Below, in pieces: positions 1 to 8,836 of a stretch of DNA of 64,000 nucleotides (position 1 is its first letter; the number at the start of each line of letters is the position of its first letter). A model generated the notes under the pieces. It ran no database searches. It was not told where the DNA came from and was given only the letters and a program-made list of their open reading frames with translations. The position numbers were made by a program, and so were the translations under genes. The stretch comes from JBCCCJ01 sp039029315 (lineage in GTDB: Bacteria > Bacteroidota > Bacteroidia > J057): NCBI GenBank assembly GCA_039029315.1, contig JBCCGK010000011.1, positions 1 through 64,000 on the forward strand, written 5' to 3'.

Positions 1-224
1 CTTCTCGATGGCTTTTCCAATGAGCACGGCAACTCGCCTCATCTGGAAAATGCTTGAAAAATGTTAATAGATTCATCGATAATCAATTGAGTTGACGATA
101 CTCTATTTTACGTCGGTGTACAGTAAAGGATAATCATTTATTCTTTTGCTATTTCTTCAGCTTCTCTTTTTGTCATTTCCTTGATTTTTATTCTTTCCCA
201 AAAATTGGATGAGGCACAACACCT
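1..224. other. Left edge, no firm gene
   Basis: No gene can be supported here. On the plus strand the frame starting at base 1 is open to a TGA at 55-57 and could be the last 18 codons of a gene entering from the left, but the stretch is too short to judge and two other frames look similar. The rest, up to the heptamer tract, is AT-rich and lies just beyond the stop of the minus-strand flavoenzyme gene. Confidence 0.25.
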
Positions 225-271
225 CAATAACCAATAACCAATAACCAATAACCAATAACCAATAACCAATA
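225..271. repeat. Heptanucleotide tandem repeat (CAATAAC)
   Basis: Six perfect copies of CAATAAC in a row followed by a partial copy, ending seven bases before the stop codon of the minus-strand flavoenzyme gene. It is a simple-sequence tract of a kind prone to slippage. It is far too short-period for a CRISPR and lies outside coding sequence, so copy-number change would alter only the 3' flank of the neighbouring gene. Confidence 0.95.
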
Positions 272-277
272 CCCCGC

Positions 278-1864
278 TCACCTCATCACCTTATTCACCA
301 AATTCTTTCGGGTAATGGCCGCAGCGGTAAGCAAACCAGAAAAGAGAGCACCACCTACCCCAACCGTTACCACATCCTGACCTGTGAGATAAAAATTCTT
401 GATTGGTGTCCTTGGTCGAAGGAAAGGCAACTCAAAGCGCTCTGGTCCATGTTGCAGGCCATAGATTTCGCCTTTGTCATAATTGACGAAATGGCGGGTA
501 GTTAAAGGCGTCGAGAGCTCATAATAATCGACATGCGCGCGTACCTGCGGTTCAAGTTCGAAGAGGTGCTCCAACAATCGCTGGGCAATACGTTCTTTGA
601 GTGCTTCGTATTCTTCTCCCCGTTTTTTCCATGTGCTTCCTTCCCATTTTTCAAAGACCTCATAGGGCATCAGAGTGATGATGTCGATGGTGCTTTTGCC
701 AGGATATCGATTGGACCAGTCGGGATCTTTGGCAGCCGGGAAAGAAATATAGACCACTGGAAAGGCTTGTTGGATATCCTTCACATAGCGAGCGATGTTC
801 TCATCATGGCTGAGGTCTTCCGGATAGACCCAGTAATTCGCCTTGGGGAGTTGAAGATCTTCTGGGGTTCCATTCAGGCCTATATAGAGACATACATGGG
901 CGACAGAAGGCGAGACCTGTTGGAGTTGTGATTCCAGTCGATGTTTGCGAACGATTGTTTCGGGCAACAATTTCTTGTACGTATTGATCAGGCCGGCCCC
1001 ACTGATGATGGTCTTCGCCCGGAATACATGCCCATCCTGCATGCGGACGCCTACAGCGCGATTGCCTTCTATGACCACTTCATCCACTTCAGCACTGATG
1101 AGGATGCTTCCACCTGCCCGCTCGATGACAGGATCGATGGTCTCCACAATTCGTGAGGATCCGCCGATAGGGAAATTGCCCCCGGAAAAATAATGTCTGA
1201 TCAGGGAAGCATGCATCATAAAACTGCTTTCGCTCGGCGGCATGCCGTAATCCCCAAATTGTGCGGTGAGGACCTTGATCAATTCCTGATTATCTGTGAG
1301 ATCTTCAAGCACTTCCAGAGTTGTCTTGCGCGCATACTTCAGAAAGGGAGATCGCATCCATCCTCCTGCCAGTTTGCTGGCGATAGGAGGCAGCGCTTTG
1401 TCCAGAAAGAAATTCTTGCTGGTTTTTGTGGCGAGAAAAACCATGTCTACAAACTTCTTGATCGCCTCTACCTCATCCGGGAAGTAACTGACCATCTTTG
1501 CTTTGAAGTTGGTAACCCCTTTCACATAATCATAGATATTGTCTCCGATCACGACCCGATCATAGACCTCGCCCATATCCGCCCACTTCAACTCTCCATC
1601 GCTGATATAATCAAAGAGTTTGCGGGTCAAACTCTTCTCTCTCTGCACCTCACCGATATAATGAATGCCTACATCCCACTCATAGCCTTTGCGTTTGAAC
1701 ACATGGGTATAGCCGCCAGCCACATAATGCCGTTCAAGAACCAAAACAGATTTGCCTTCCTTGGCCAGGACTGCCGCTGCGGTCAGACTCCCCATGCCCG
1801 ACCCAATGATGATGACATCATAGGTCTCCGAGACTTGATATTTTTGTTTATACGATTGGATCAT
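278..1864 (-). CDS. FAD-dependent oxidoreductase, retinol saturase / phytoene desaturase-like
   Basis: A 528-residue flavoprotein of the CrtI/RetSat group. Near the N-terminus (about residues 16-45) is a Rossmann FAD-binding motif, GSGMGS, followed by a strand ending LVLERH, as in polyene isomerases and desaturases. The C-terminal segment GQDVVTVGVGGALFSG is the second FAD-contacting motif of this family. Length is typical. By family it would saturate, desaturate or isomerise a conjugated polyene or retinoid-like lipid; the exact substrate cannot be read. There are no carotenoid genes beside it, so a place in a pathway cannot be assigned from context. The start ATG at 1864 directly precedes a good Rossmann fold. 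The gene stands alone, with a dispersed repeat ending about 64 bases upstream. Confidence 0.85.
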   Translation of the reverse strand: MIQSYKQKYQVSETYDVIIIGSGMGSLTAAAVLAKEGKSVLVLERHYVAGGYTHVFKRKGYEWDVGIHYIGEVQREKSLTRKLFDYISDGELKWADMGEVYDRVVIGDNIYDYVKGVTNFKAKMVSYFPDEVEAIKKFVDMVFLATKTSKNFFLDKALPPIASKLAGGWMRSPFLKYARKTTLEVLEDLTDNQELIKVLTAQFGDYGMPPSESSFMMHASLIRHYFSGGNFPIGGSSRIVETIDPVIERAGGSILISAEVDEVVIEGNRAVGVRMQDGHVFRAKTIISGAGLINTYKKLLPETIVRKHRLESQLQQVSPSVAHVCLYIGLNGTPEDLQLPKANYWVYPEDLSHDENIARYVKDIQQAFPVVYISFPAAKDPDWSNRYPGKSTIDIITLMPYEVFEKWEGSTWKKRGEEYEALKERIAQRLLEHLFELEPQVRAHVDYYELSTPLTTRHFVNYDKGEIYGLQHGPERFELPFLRPRTPIKNFYLTGQDVVTVGVGGALFSGLLTAAAITRKNLVNKVMR

Positions 1865-1927
1865 CAGGCTGAAGTTGAATCAAAGGCTACAAAAAACACA
1901 ATTTCTGTGGACAAACCAGATTTACTA

Positions 1928-2155
1928 CAATGTAACAAAAATTTTTTGTGATTCCTTCGAGAACCCCTTCACACTGGCCCATCCCCTCCCGATACATCGG
2001 AATCTTCGACAAGGGGACTTCGCACAAGGCCTTTTCTGCTGAAAAGCAGGAAAATTCTTGCCAGTCCCACCTCTTGAGGGGTGATCCCGATATATCGGGA
2101 GCGAAAAGGGGGGTTCAGGGAAAACCATAATAAACTTATGTTTCACTGTATTTAC
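1928..2155 (-). repeat. Dispersed repeat, copy A (inverted relative to copy B at 23569-23766)
   Basis: About 200 bases here are closely similar, in reverse complement, to 23569-23766. The shared core includes a GC-rich segment containing CCCTCAAGAGGTGGGACTGG and the hairpin-prone CTGCTTTTCAGCAG. Copy A differs by two small insertions, each carrying a palindrome of the form TCCCGATNTATCGGGA. No open frame is preserved between the copies, so I treat it as non-coding. It fills much of the 690-base gap between the flavoenzyme and the acetyltransferase. Confidence 0.85.
2085..2100. repeat. 16-base perfect palindrome inside dispersed repeat A
   Basis: TCCCGATATATCGGGA is fully self-complementary. 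A near-copy, TCCCGATACATCGGAA, lies at 1987-2002. Both are absent from the corresponding places of copy B, so they look like very short palindromic insertions rather than part of the original repeat. Confidence 0.8.
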
Positions 2156-2255
2156 TGACAACTCCTTTCCGCCGCTTCGCTCAATTGTTCTTGGAAGTGC
2201 GCAAATTTGAGAGACGAATCCTGCCTAATCCTCACTGCTTGTCTTTATGGCCTCT

Positions 2256-2420
2256 TAGAGACTGTTTTGGAATCTGTGCTGAGAGCTTTTATGGTGTATT
2301 TTTTTCTCAGACAAGGCTCTTTTTTGTTCACATAGTGGTGCTATGGGAACAAAGCAAGCCGCAGAATGAGGAAAAAAGACGCGTACAAAAAATAAGTAAC
2401 AGATGTTCAAACAGTCTTTT
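2256..2420 (+). mobile_element. MITE-like element, copy 1
   Basis: A 165-base non-coding element repeated in the same orientation at 59331-59496. The ends are imperfect terminal inverted repeats: the left end reads AGAGACTGTTTTGGAATCTG and the right end is the reverse complement of a GACTGTTTGAACATCTGT-type sequence. The centre holds a hairpin, TTGTTCACATAG / CTATGGGAACAA around TGGTG with one mismatch, and the outer arms are also partly complementary, so the whole element could fold into one long hairpin. It carries no transposase and would depend on one elsewhere. It lies upstream of the acetyltransferase gene. Confidence 0.85.
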
Positions 2421-2504
2421 ACCACTTATCCTTCCTGACGTGCCTGTTACTTCCCGAATAGCTCCCATGATCCTGAGGGTATTCTTTCCTCTACAACAGG
2501 CCAT

Positions 2505-2512
2505 TAGCTTTG
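2505..2512 (+). promoter_or_regulatory. Candidate -7 element for the acetyltransferase gene
   Basis: TAGCTTTG matches the Bacteroidota -7 consensus TAnnTTTG and lies 44 bases before the ATG at 2557. At the expected upstream distance the sequence is TTC rather than TTG, so only half of the promoter fits. Confidence 0.4.
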
Positions 2513-2556
2513 ACCCAACGACAAGATCATGCCTGAATTTCACTAAGCATCCACAA

Positions 2557-3333
2557 ATGAATACGTCCAACATCCACATCTACATCCACACGAATACCTT
2601 ACCACAGGAAACCAAAGAAGCCATGTGGGAAGTCTATCAGCCGTATTATACCTACGAAAAGGAGACCTTCCTCTCTCGTTTTCATACAAATAATCACTAC
2701 GCACTCTATTATGCCGATGGAGAACTGGTCGGTTTCACTGGGCTCCGAATCAATGAAGTGAGAGTAGAAAAACACAATCATTTGTTGATCTACTTCGGAC
2801 AGACCGTTATCAGCAAGAGCTTTCGCGGAAAAGGACTGATTCGAATGACAGGCTTGAAACTCATTCGTCGCTATTGGAAACAAATTCTTTTCTCAAAAGC
2901 ATGGTTCTGGGCAGATGCATTGAGCTACAAAGCCTATCTGGTGTTTGCCAAGAATTTGAAAGAATATTATCCTACACGGCAGCATGCAACTCCAGCTGCC
3001 GTCCGAGAGCTGATCGACTTTATCGGAGATCTGCATTATGGCGAGACCTACTGTAAGCAGACTGGAACTGTGCTAAAAACAGTCAAATATGTGGCTGATC
3101 CCTCAAGCATGATTCGTCGGCAGGACAGAGAAGATGCAGATGTAGATTTTTATGCCAGGGCCAATCCCCAAAGTAGCCTGGGACATGGCTTGATCACCAT
3201 GGGGCCAATCTCTCTAGCAAATGTAGTCCGTCTGGTGAAACGAGCCATTCGCAAACGATTCTTTCGCAAAACGAAGGCAACCGCCTGGGCTTCCCGAAAA
3301 ACAGAACTCGGACAGCTTACGCCAAGCACTTGA
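2557..3333 (+). CDS. GNAT-family N-acetyltransferase-like protein
   Basis: A 258-residue protein with a GNAT-like core. The segment SFRGKGLIRMTGLKLI (about residues 91-106) resembles the acetyl-CoA pyrophosphate-binding motif R-x-x-G-x-G, and the preceding strands GELVGFTGLRI and IYFGQTVI fit the GNAT sheet. The substrate is unknown and the C-terminal third is not recognised. The frame is open upstream to 2185, but that extension translates the MITE at 2256-2420 and is not protein-like, so I place the start at 2557. It is a single gene with no operon partners. Confidence 0.65.
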   Translation: MNTSNIHIYIHTNTLPQETKEAMWEVYQPYYTYEKETFLSRFHTNNHYALYYADGELVGFTGLRINEVRVEKHNHLLIYFGQTVISKSFRGKGLIRMTGLKLIRRYWKQILFSKAWFWADALSYKAYLVFAKNLKEYYPTRQHATPAAVRELIDFIGDLHYGETYCKQTGTVLKTVKYVADPSSMIRRQDREDADVDFYARANPQSSLGHGLITMGPISLANVVRLVKRAIRKRFFRKTKATAWASRKTELGQLTPST

Positions 3334-3544
3334 GTCCCCTTCTTCCCCAGGACATCTGCTTAATCCACCCTGAAGCCATTGGCTGATAGATCCCATGAAA
3401 CACATCAAGAATCCATTGCAGGGAAAAGCATCTGGACATGGAGGGGAAAGCGAATTGTAATCTCCTCCTGTTTTTTTCTTGCCAAACCCTATACTTCACA
3501 CTTTTGGGAATCCTCCTGTATGTGCATCCAACAACAGGGGGATT

Positions 3545-5986
3545 TTATTCGTTTCGAAGAGCATCGATCGGATCGACAAAGGCCGCTTTGATCGCCTGAT
3601 AGCTGACCGTCAAGAACGCAATCAATATGGCAATGGTTCCGGCTAACAGAAAGGTGCCAACGCCCATAGAGACTTTGTAGGCAAAGCCATCCAGCCATTG
3701 CTGCATGACATACCAGGAGACCGGAATGGCAAGCAAGAAGGCAATCAAAACCAGGCGTGTGAATTCCCTGGAGAGTAATAAGACAATCTGGGAAGTGGAG
3801 GCCCCGAGCACCTTGCGAATGCTGATTTCCTTTGCTCTTTGCTCCGCCATAAATGTCGCGAGTGCAAACAAGCCTAGACAAGCGACCAGTATGGCCAACA
3901 AAGCAAAGGAGCCAAAGATTTTTCCCAATTGTTGCTCGTTGTCATACATATCATCGAAGTGCTCATCCAGAAAGGTATACTGAAAGGGCTGACTGGGGGC
4001 AAATTGATTCCAGGTCTGACCAATTGATTGGAGCGTCTGATCGATATCACCAGTAGAAACTTTGAGAGCAAGGTGGCCTCTTCCGCCCAGAAAGAGCGCC
4101 ATAGCTCCGATTTTGTTTTTGACAGAATTGAAATGAAAATCTTCTACAATCCCAATGACAGTATATTCTTCATAGGTTGCATCTCCGGTTTCAGGATCAA
4201 TATCGTCTATAGAGATAACTTTTCGGCCGATGGGATCTTCTGCATAGCCAAATTGCTTCATGGCTTCTTCATTCAGGATAATGGCCATAGAGTCTGTTGG
4301 AAAGTCTAGAGAAAATGCCCGCCCTTGCAGGATGTTCATGCCGAGGGTCTTGAGATAATCATGATCTATCCGCCAACTATTCATGCTGATGCTGTTCTCC
4401 TGTGTTCTGTTCCCTTCCGGCCAATAAATATTGTTGTTCTCGCCAAATCCATCTACTGGAAAATAGCCTGATACCGAGACCTCACGCACATTAGGAATGC
4501 GTTTCATTTCATTTTTCAGTGTATAGGTCTTTTGGGTTCCCAGGGTTCTTGCGTCATTGATGATAAGGACCTGCTCCTTGTTATAGCCAAGCTTTTTGTT
4601 TTGGATATAGGACAACTGTTGTTGGACCACAATGGTTCCAATGATCAGGAGAATGGAGGCAAAAAACTGGAAGACCACCAAAAAGCTGCGCAGATTGAGT
4701 TTGCCGGATTTGGCAAAATACTTGCCCTTCAACACTTGGATAGGTTCAAAGGCTGACAGGAAAAACGCGGGATAGAGACCTGCGAGAATCCCCACCAACA
4801 CAGAGGCCAAAAACATGATCGGAATGATGTTGGTGAACAGCTGATCCAGATTGAGATGCTTGCCAGAAAGCTGGTTGAAGTATGGCAACAAACCTGCTAG
4901 CAAACCCACAGCAATCAGAAAGGACAACACACTCAAGATGACAGATTCTAACAAAAACTGACTCACCAAATGCGAACGATAAGAGCCCAATACTTTCCGA
5001 ATGCCGACTTCTCGCGCACGAGTAGCTGATCTGGCTGTGGAAAGATTCATAAAATTGATACAAGCAATCAGGAGAATAAAGAAAGCGATGATAGCAAAGA
5101 TGTAGACATAGGTGATGTCTCCATTGCCTCCCAGTCCTTCAATATCCGCAGCGCGCAGATGAACATCCTTTAGAGACTGAACATGGTATCCGAGCGTGCT
5201 CCCACCTTCCTTGAATTCTTCAATAGAAACTCCCAGATATTGCTTGAGTTCTGGGCCTGAGTATTTCTCGATCATCTGCGGAAACTTCTCTCGCAAGTAA
5301 TCCGCCTTGGTCCCTTCCCGCAGAACCACATAGGTGAAGAAATTGTGACTGAGCCAGAACTGTTGTTTGCTTTCTTCCGAATTCTCCATCGTACTGAATA
5401 GGTCAAACCGAAAGTGCGAATTGTAGGGCATATCGGCGATCACTGCCACAACTTTGAAGTCTTGCTGCTCATTGATCGTGAGGGTTTGCCCTATGGGGTC
5501 TTCGTCGGGGAAATATTTATTGGCGAGAGTTTGATTCAGGACGAGGGTATTTGGAGCCTTGAGGCCGGCCACAGGGTCTCCGGCAATGACATCAAAGTCG
5601 AAAATCTCGAATATTTCCGGATCTGCCAGAATCACATCCTCCTCCTTGATGTTGTCCGCATTCCCACGTTTGACAAGATAGCTCCCGGTGCCTCTCATTC
5701 TGGCGGCCATTTCCACCTCTGGAAAGTCCTGGAGGAGCGTTTTGGCCATAGGCGCAGGCATATAGGAGAATTTTCCGTCCATTTCGCCTAATTTGATCTC
5801 TGTATAGAGCCGATAGATGCGATCAGATTTGCGATGGTATTGATCATAACTCAATTCATCATTGACGAACAGAACAATCAAGACGCAGCACGTAATCCCA
5901 ATTGCCAGTCCAGCAATATTGATCAGGGCATAGAAGCTTTGTCTTTTCAGGTTGCGGATAGCGATGGTGAGAAAACTCCTGAGCAT
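3545..5986 (-). CDS. FtsX/MacB-type ABC transporter permease
   Basis: An 813-residue inner-membrane protein with the usual Bacteroidota plan: a first transmembrane helix near residues 20-45 (ALINIAGLAIGITCCVLIVL), a periplasmic MacB-type domain, an FtsX core of three helices (about 280-400), a second helix-plus-periplasmic-domain unit, and a final FtsX core near the C-terminus. Two copies of the coupling motif ending in REVGIRKVLG and KEISIRKVLG mark the cytoplasmic loops that contact an ATPase. Such permeases work with MacB-like ATPases in exporting peptides, antibiotics or lipoproteins, or in mechanotransmission. No ATPase gene is adjacent, so it is an orphan permease here. Length and both FtsX cores look intact. 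Confidence 0.9.
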   Translation of the reverse strand: MLRSFLTIAIRNLKRQSFYALINIAGLAIGITCCVLIVLFVNDELSYDQYHRKSDRIYRLYTEIKLGEMDGKFSYMPAPMAKTLLQDFPEVEMAARMRGTGSYLVKRGNADNIKEEDVILADPEIFEIFDFDVIAGDPVAGLKAPNTLVLNQTLANKYFPDEDPIGQTLTINEQQDFKVVAVIADMPYNSHFRFDLFSTMENSEESKQQFWLSHNFFTYVVLREGTKADYLREKFPQMIEKYSGPELKQYLGVSIEEFKEGGSTLGYHVQSLKDVHLRAADIEGLGGNGDITYVYIFAIIAFFILLIACINFMNLSTARSATRAREVGIRKVLGSYRSHLVSQFLLESVILSVLSFLIAVGLLAGLLPYFNQLSGKHLNLDQLFTNIIPIMFLASVLVGILAGLYPAFFLSAFEPIQVLKGKYFAKSGKLNLRSFLVVFQFFASILLIIGTIVVQQQLSYIQNKKLGYNKEQVLIINDARTLGTQKTYTLKNEMKRIPNVREVSVSGYFPVDGFGENNNIYWPEGNRTQENSISMNSWRIDHDYLKTLGMNILQGRAFSLDFPTDSMAIILNEEAMKQFGYAEDPIGRKVISIDDIDPETGDATYEEYTVIGIVEDFHFNSVKNKIGAMALFLGGRGHLALKVSTGDIDQTLQSIGQTWNQFAPSQPFQYTFLDEHFDDMYDNEQQLGKIFGSFALLAILVACLGLFALATFMAEQRAKEISIRKVLGASTSQIVLLLSREFTRLVLIAFLLAIPVSWYVMQQWLDGFAYKVSMGVGTFLLAGTIAILIAFLTVSYQAIKAAFVDPIDALRNE

Positions 5987-6162
5987 AGTGGTAGTGTTGG
6001 ATAAGTGGCCTTATCAAGAGAGATAGGCTGATTCATCCAAAGGTTGCTTGGAGAAGGGGCAATCCAGACAGATCAAAAAAGGATTCTCCAATTCGCCTTC
6101 ATGAAAAGGAATGAGAATCAGTTTACACAGGGTCTATGCGGGTCTAACAGATGGGCAGCCTT

Positions 6163-6939
6163 CTACAATCGCTGCATGGTGATCGCGCCGTCCACCATGA
6201 GCACTTGTCCGGTGGAGTAGGGGAATTGGCCAGTTGCGAGGGCGGCTACGGCTTTGCCAACATCTTCTGGGTAACCCCAGCGAGGCTGGACAGTGAGCCC
6301 TTCACCGATGAGCTTGTCATATTTCTCTTTCACTCCGGATGTCATATCTGTTGCAATGATACCAGGCCTGACTTCATAGACTGGAATCCCAATCTCGCCG
6401 AGCCTGGAAGCATAGAGTTGGGTCATCATACTCATGGCTGCCTTGCTGATGCAATATTCACCTCGATTGACTGATACCATGGTTGCAGAAATAGAGGAAA
6501 TATTGATGATACTGGCGGAGAAATTGGGATCAGCTGTTTTTCGTTCCACCATCCAATTGGCGGCAGCCTGGGTGAGAAAATAAGGACCTTTGAGGTTGAT
6601 GCCCATGACCCAATCAAAACTCTCTTCAGATGCTTCAAGAAGATCCTTTCTCTCTCTCGGAGCGACACCCGCATTGTTCACCAATACATTCAACTGACCA
6701 AATGTTTCTTTGACTTGATGAAGAATGTGCTGCCGATCAGCTGTCTGTCCGATATCTCCCTGGCAATACAGGACTTTTCTGCCAGTTTGGGATAAATCTG
6801 CCACTACTTCCTGGACAGAACTAGCTGGACGAACCCCATTGATCGCAAGATCAAATCCCTGTTCTGCCAGGGCATAGGCGATCCCCAGGCCTATTCCTCT
6901 ACTGCCCCCGGTAATCAGGGCGACACTTGTTTGACTCAT
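6163..6939 (-). CDS. Short-chain dehydrogenase/reductase (3-ketoacyl-ACP reductase-like)
   Basis: A 258-residue classical SDR. The NAD(P)-binding motif TGGSRGIG is at about residues 10-17, NNAG at about 89-92, and the catalytic Tyr/Lys pair is in YCISK, preceded by an ISSIS segment supplying the serine. The C-terminal VDGA segment is typical of FabG-like enzymes. Members oxidise or reduce alcohol/ketone groups; the substrate cannot be told, and database names such as 3-ketoacyl-ACP reductase are generic. The gene is monocistronic with a good Bacteroidota promoter upstream. Confidence 0.9.
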   Translation of the reverse strand: MSQTSVALITGGSRGIGLGIAYALAEQGFDLAINGVRPASSVQEVVADLSQTGRKVLYCQGDIGQTADRQHILHQVKETFGQLNVLVNNAGVAPRERKDLLEASEESFDWVMGINLKGPYFLTQAAANWMVERKTADPNFSASIINISSISATMVSVNRGEYCISKAAMSMMTQLYASRLGEIGIPVYEVRPGIIATDMTSGVKEKYDKLIGEGLTVQPRWGYPEDVGKAVAALATGQFPYSTGQVLMVDGAITMQRL

Positions 6940-7005
6940 AAATTGTTCATGCTAAGTTGCCATTACTCATGTGCAATTCTGGGTAGAACTGTTGGAAACA
7001 ACATG

Positions 7006-7035
7006 CAAATGTAATAGCTAAAAGGGAAAACTCAA
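7006..7035 (-). promoter_or_regulatory. Bacteroidota-type promoter for the SDR gene
   Basis: On the minus strand TTG (7035-7033) is followed after exactly 19 bases by TACATTTG (7013-7006), a perfect match to the consensus TTG-N19-TAnnTTTG. The -7 element lies 66 bases upstream of the SDR start at 6939. Confidence 0.75.
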
Positions 7036-7104
7036 TTTACCCCATACAAGTGAGCTCATCTCCAGGGGAGCTGGAACGCCAACAATCACCAAGTTGTGCA
7101 AGCG

Positions 7105-7728
7105 CTAGAAACCAGATTTTAGATCTTCTAGCCAGGAGGTAATTTGTTCTGCCTGAATACTGGAATTTTTCCCAATGAAATTTCCTTCAACCTTTACAAT
7201 GAATTGGCTGACTTTGGTCTTGCTTGGCTCTACGCCAGGGCAAGTGCCATCTTCGCATTGGCCATTGTAATCAAGGTCATAAGCAAGGAAATAACTGGTT
7301 GACGCAGCTCCTTTTGAAGGAGTGATGTCCAGTTTCTCCCGATCGATCTTATGCGTTTTTCTATATTGCTCAACCATTTCTACCAGGTCGACCTTTTCAT
7401 CTCTTACTGTGCTGGATTCCAACACACGCTTTATCAAGCTGATAGATGCTTGCTGCCCTTCAAGTACAAAAGGCACGTCACTGCTTTGATACTGATGGAC
7501 CTCACCGGTATTGGAAATCATCCAACCACTTGCCGAATTTGATTCATCATCGATAGACACATAATGAAACATGATGACAGGTGTGGTATAATTGTCCAAA
7601 TAATCCTGCCCTTTCAGTTCTGCTGGTACATAGGTAGGGTCCAGAATGTCGGTTTGTTGGACACAGGACATGAGAACAAAAGAGAGGAGAAACAGAGAAA
7701 TGAAGGAAAAGTAGAGAGGTGATTTCAT
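7105..7728 (-). CDS. Lipoprotein of unknown function
   Basis: A 207-residue protein with a clear lipoprotein signal: a hydrophobic stretch over residues 5-20 and lipobox LMSC with Cys22. The mature part is acidic with no family I recognise. A short segment resembling a calcium-binding or acidic loop (DLDYNGQCEDGTC, about residues 150-162) holds two cysteines that could form a disulfide in the periplasm. It stands alone between the SDR gene and the divergent protease gene. Confidence 0.7.
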   Translation of the reverse strand: MKSPLYFSFISLFLLSFVLMSCVQQTDILDPTYVPAELKGQDYLDNYTTPVIMFHYVSIDDESNSASGWMISNTGEVHQYQSSDVPFVLEGQQASISLIKRVLESSTVRDEKVDLVEMVEQYRKTHKIDREKLDITPSKGAASTSYFLAYDLDYNGQCEDGTCPGVEPSKTKVSQFIVKVEGNFIGKNSSIQAEQITSWLEDLKSGF

Positions 7729-7912
7729 GAAAGGGGAATTAGAGGTAATACTTCATTTAGCCATCTGACAAGATACATGATCCCATATTGTGATGCAAGC
7801 GGTTTGGATTTTTCGCCAAAGCAGTCGAATAGAGATTTGGGTAGGAGCCATTTGCATGATAGGGCTTTTTCTCCTTTCTTGGATGATGTAATTGATTTAA
7901 CAAATACTTTTC

Positions 7913-8758
7913 ATGAACCAACTCAAACGTCTAAATACCACCACCCTGATTGCACTTCTTGGAATCACCCTGATTGGCCTTTCTTGTGCAAAGGTCGTCT
8001 TTACTGGCCGACGTCAGGCAAAGATGATTCCTTCTTCTCAGATCAATGATATGAGTTTTCAGCAATATGACGAGTTTCTCAAAAAGAACAAACCCATCAA
8101 AAGCGGGAATGAGTATCAAATGGTGCTGGAAGTAGGTCGAAAAATTCAGAAAGCTGCAGAATTGTATTACAGAGCCAATGGAATAGAGGACAAGATTGCC
8201 GGATTTAAGTGGGAATACAATGTAGTTAAAGATGACAAAATGGTGAATGCCTTTTGTATGCCGGGCGGGAAAGTTGTAGTATATACAGGAATTCTTCCAA
8301 TTGCGAAAGATCGAGATGGATTGGCTGTCATTATGGGACATGAGGTTGCCCATGCCCTTGCCAACCACGGGAATGAACGGATGTCTCAGCAATTGGGCGT
8401 ATCCGGAGCCATTGGTCTGGCAGATGCAGTATTGAGTGGAGGAGGAAGCAGTTCAGAGAAAAGGAGGAATCGGGACATTTTTCTGGGTGCAGTAGGCGCA
8501 GGCGCACAATTAGGGATCTTGCTTCCCTTTAGCCGGAAGCATGAGTCAGAAGCAGATGAGATTGGTCTATATCTCATGGCAATTGCTGGCTATGACGTGG
8601 ATCAGGCTGCGCCTTTTTGGGAGAGAATGCAGTCCGGCGGCGGCCAAACGCCTCCTGAATTCATGAGTACACACCCTTCCCCTGAAACCAGAAGTCAGAA
8701 CTTGAGGGAATGGGCGCCCAAAGCGAAAGAATTGGCCAAGCAATATTCCCTCAATTGA
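7913..8758 (+). CDS. M48-family zinc metalloprotease, putative lipoprotein
   Basis: A 281-residue peptidase. The zinc motif HEVAH is at residues 143-147 and the third ligand is a Glu in HESEADEIG (about 210-218), the M48 arrangement. An N-terminal hydrophobic segment ending GLSC puts a potential lipidated Cys at 25, so the enzyme probably sits in the periplasm on a membrane, like LoiP/BepA-type M48 proteases involved in outer-membrane protein quality control. Length fits the single-domain M48 lipoproteins. It is followed 78 bases later by an esterase lipoprotein on the same strand; co-transcription is possible but not shown. Confidence 0.9.
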   Translation: MNQLKRLNTTTLIALLGITLIGLSCAKVVFTGRRQAKMIPSSQINDMSFQQYDEFLKKNKPIKSGNEYQMVLEVGRKIQKAAELYYRANGIEDKIAGFKWEYNVVKDDKMVNAFCMPGGKVVVYTGILPIAKDRDGLAVIMGHEVAHALANHGNERMSQQLGVSGAIGLADAVLSGGGSSSEKRRNRDIFLGAVGAGAQLGILLPFSRKHESEADEIGLYLMAIAGYDVDQAAPFWERMQSGGGQTPPEFMSTHPSPETRSQNLREWAPKAKELAKQYSLN

Positions 8759-8836
8759 TTGGCGGGAATCACCAACAGTTAATTCACCGATTTTTCCTTA
8801 CCTATTTTTTCACCTCTGCTCCCTAACTTCTCTTTT

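Noticed and set aside
225..271. The heptamer tract as a CRISPR array
   Set aside because: The unit is seven bases with no spacers.
1193..1951. A 252-codon plus-strand frame antisense to the FAD oxidoreductase
   Set aside because: It is entirely opposite a conserved flavoenzyme and shows no domain or signal; treated as a shadow.
2185..2556. A longer N-terminus for the GNAT protein starting at 2185
   Set aside because: The extra 124 codons translate the MITE-like repeat and flanking DNA; the family-like sequence starts at 2557.
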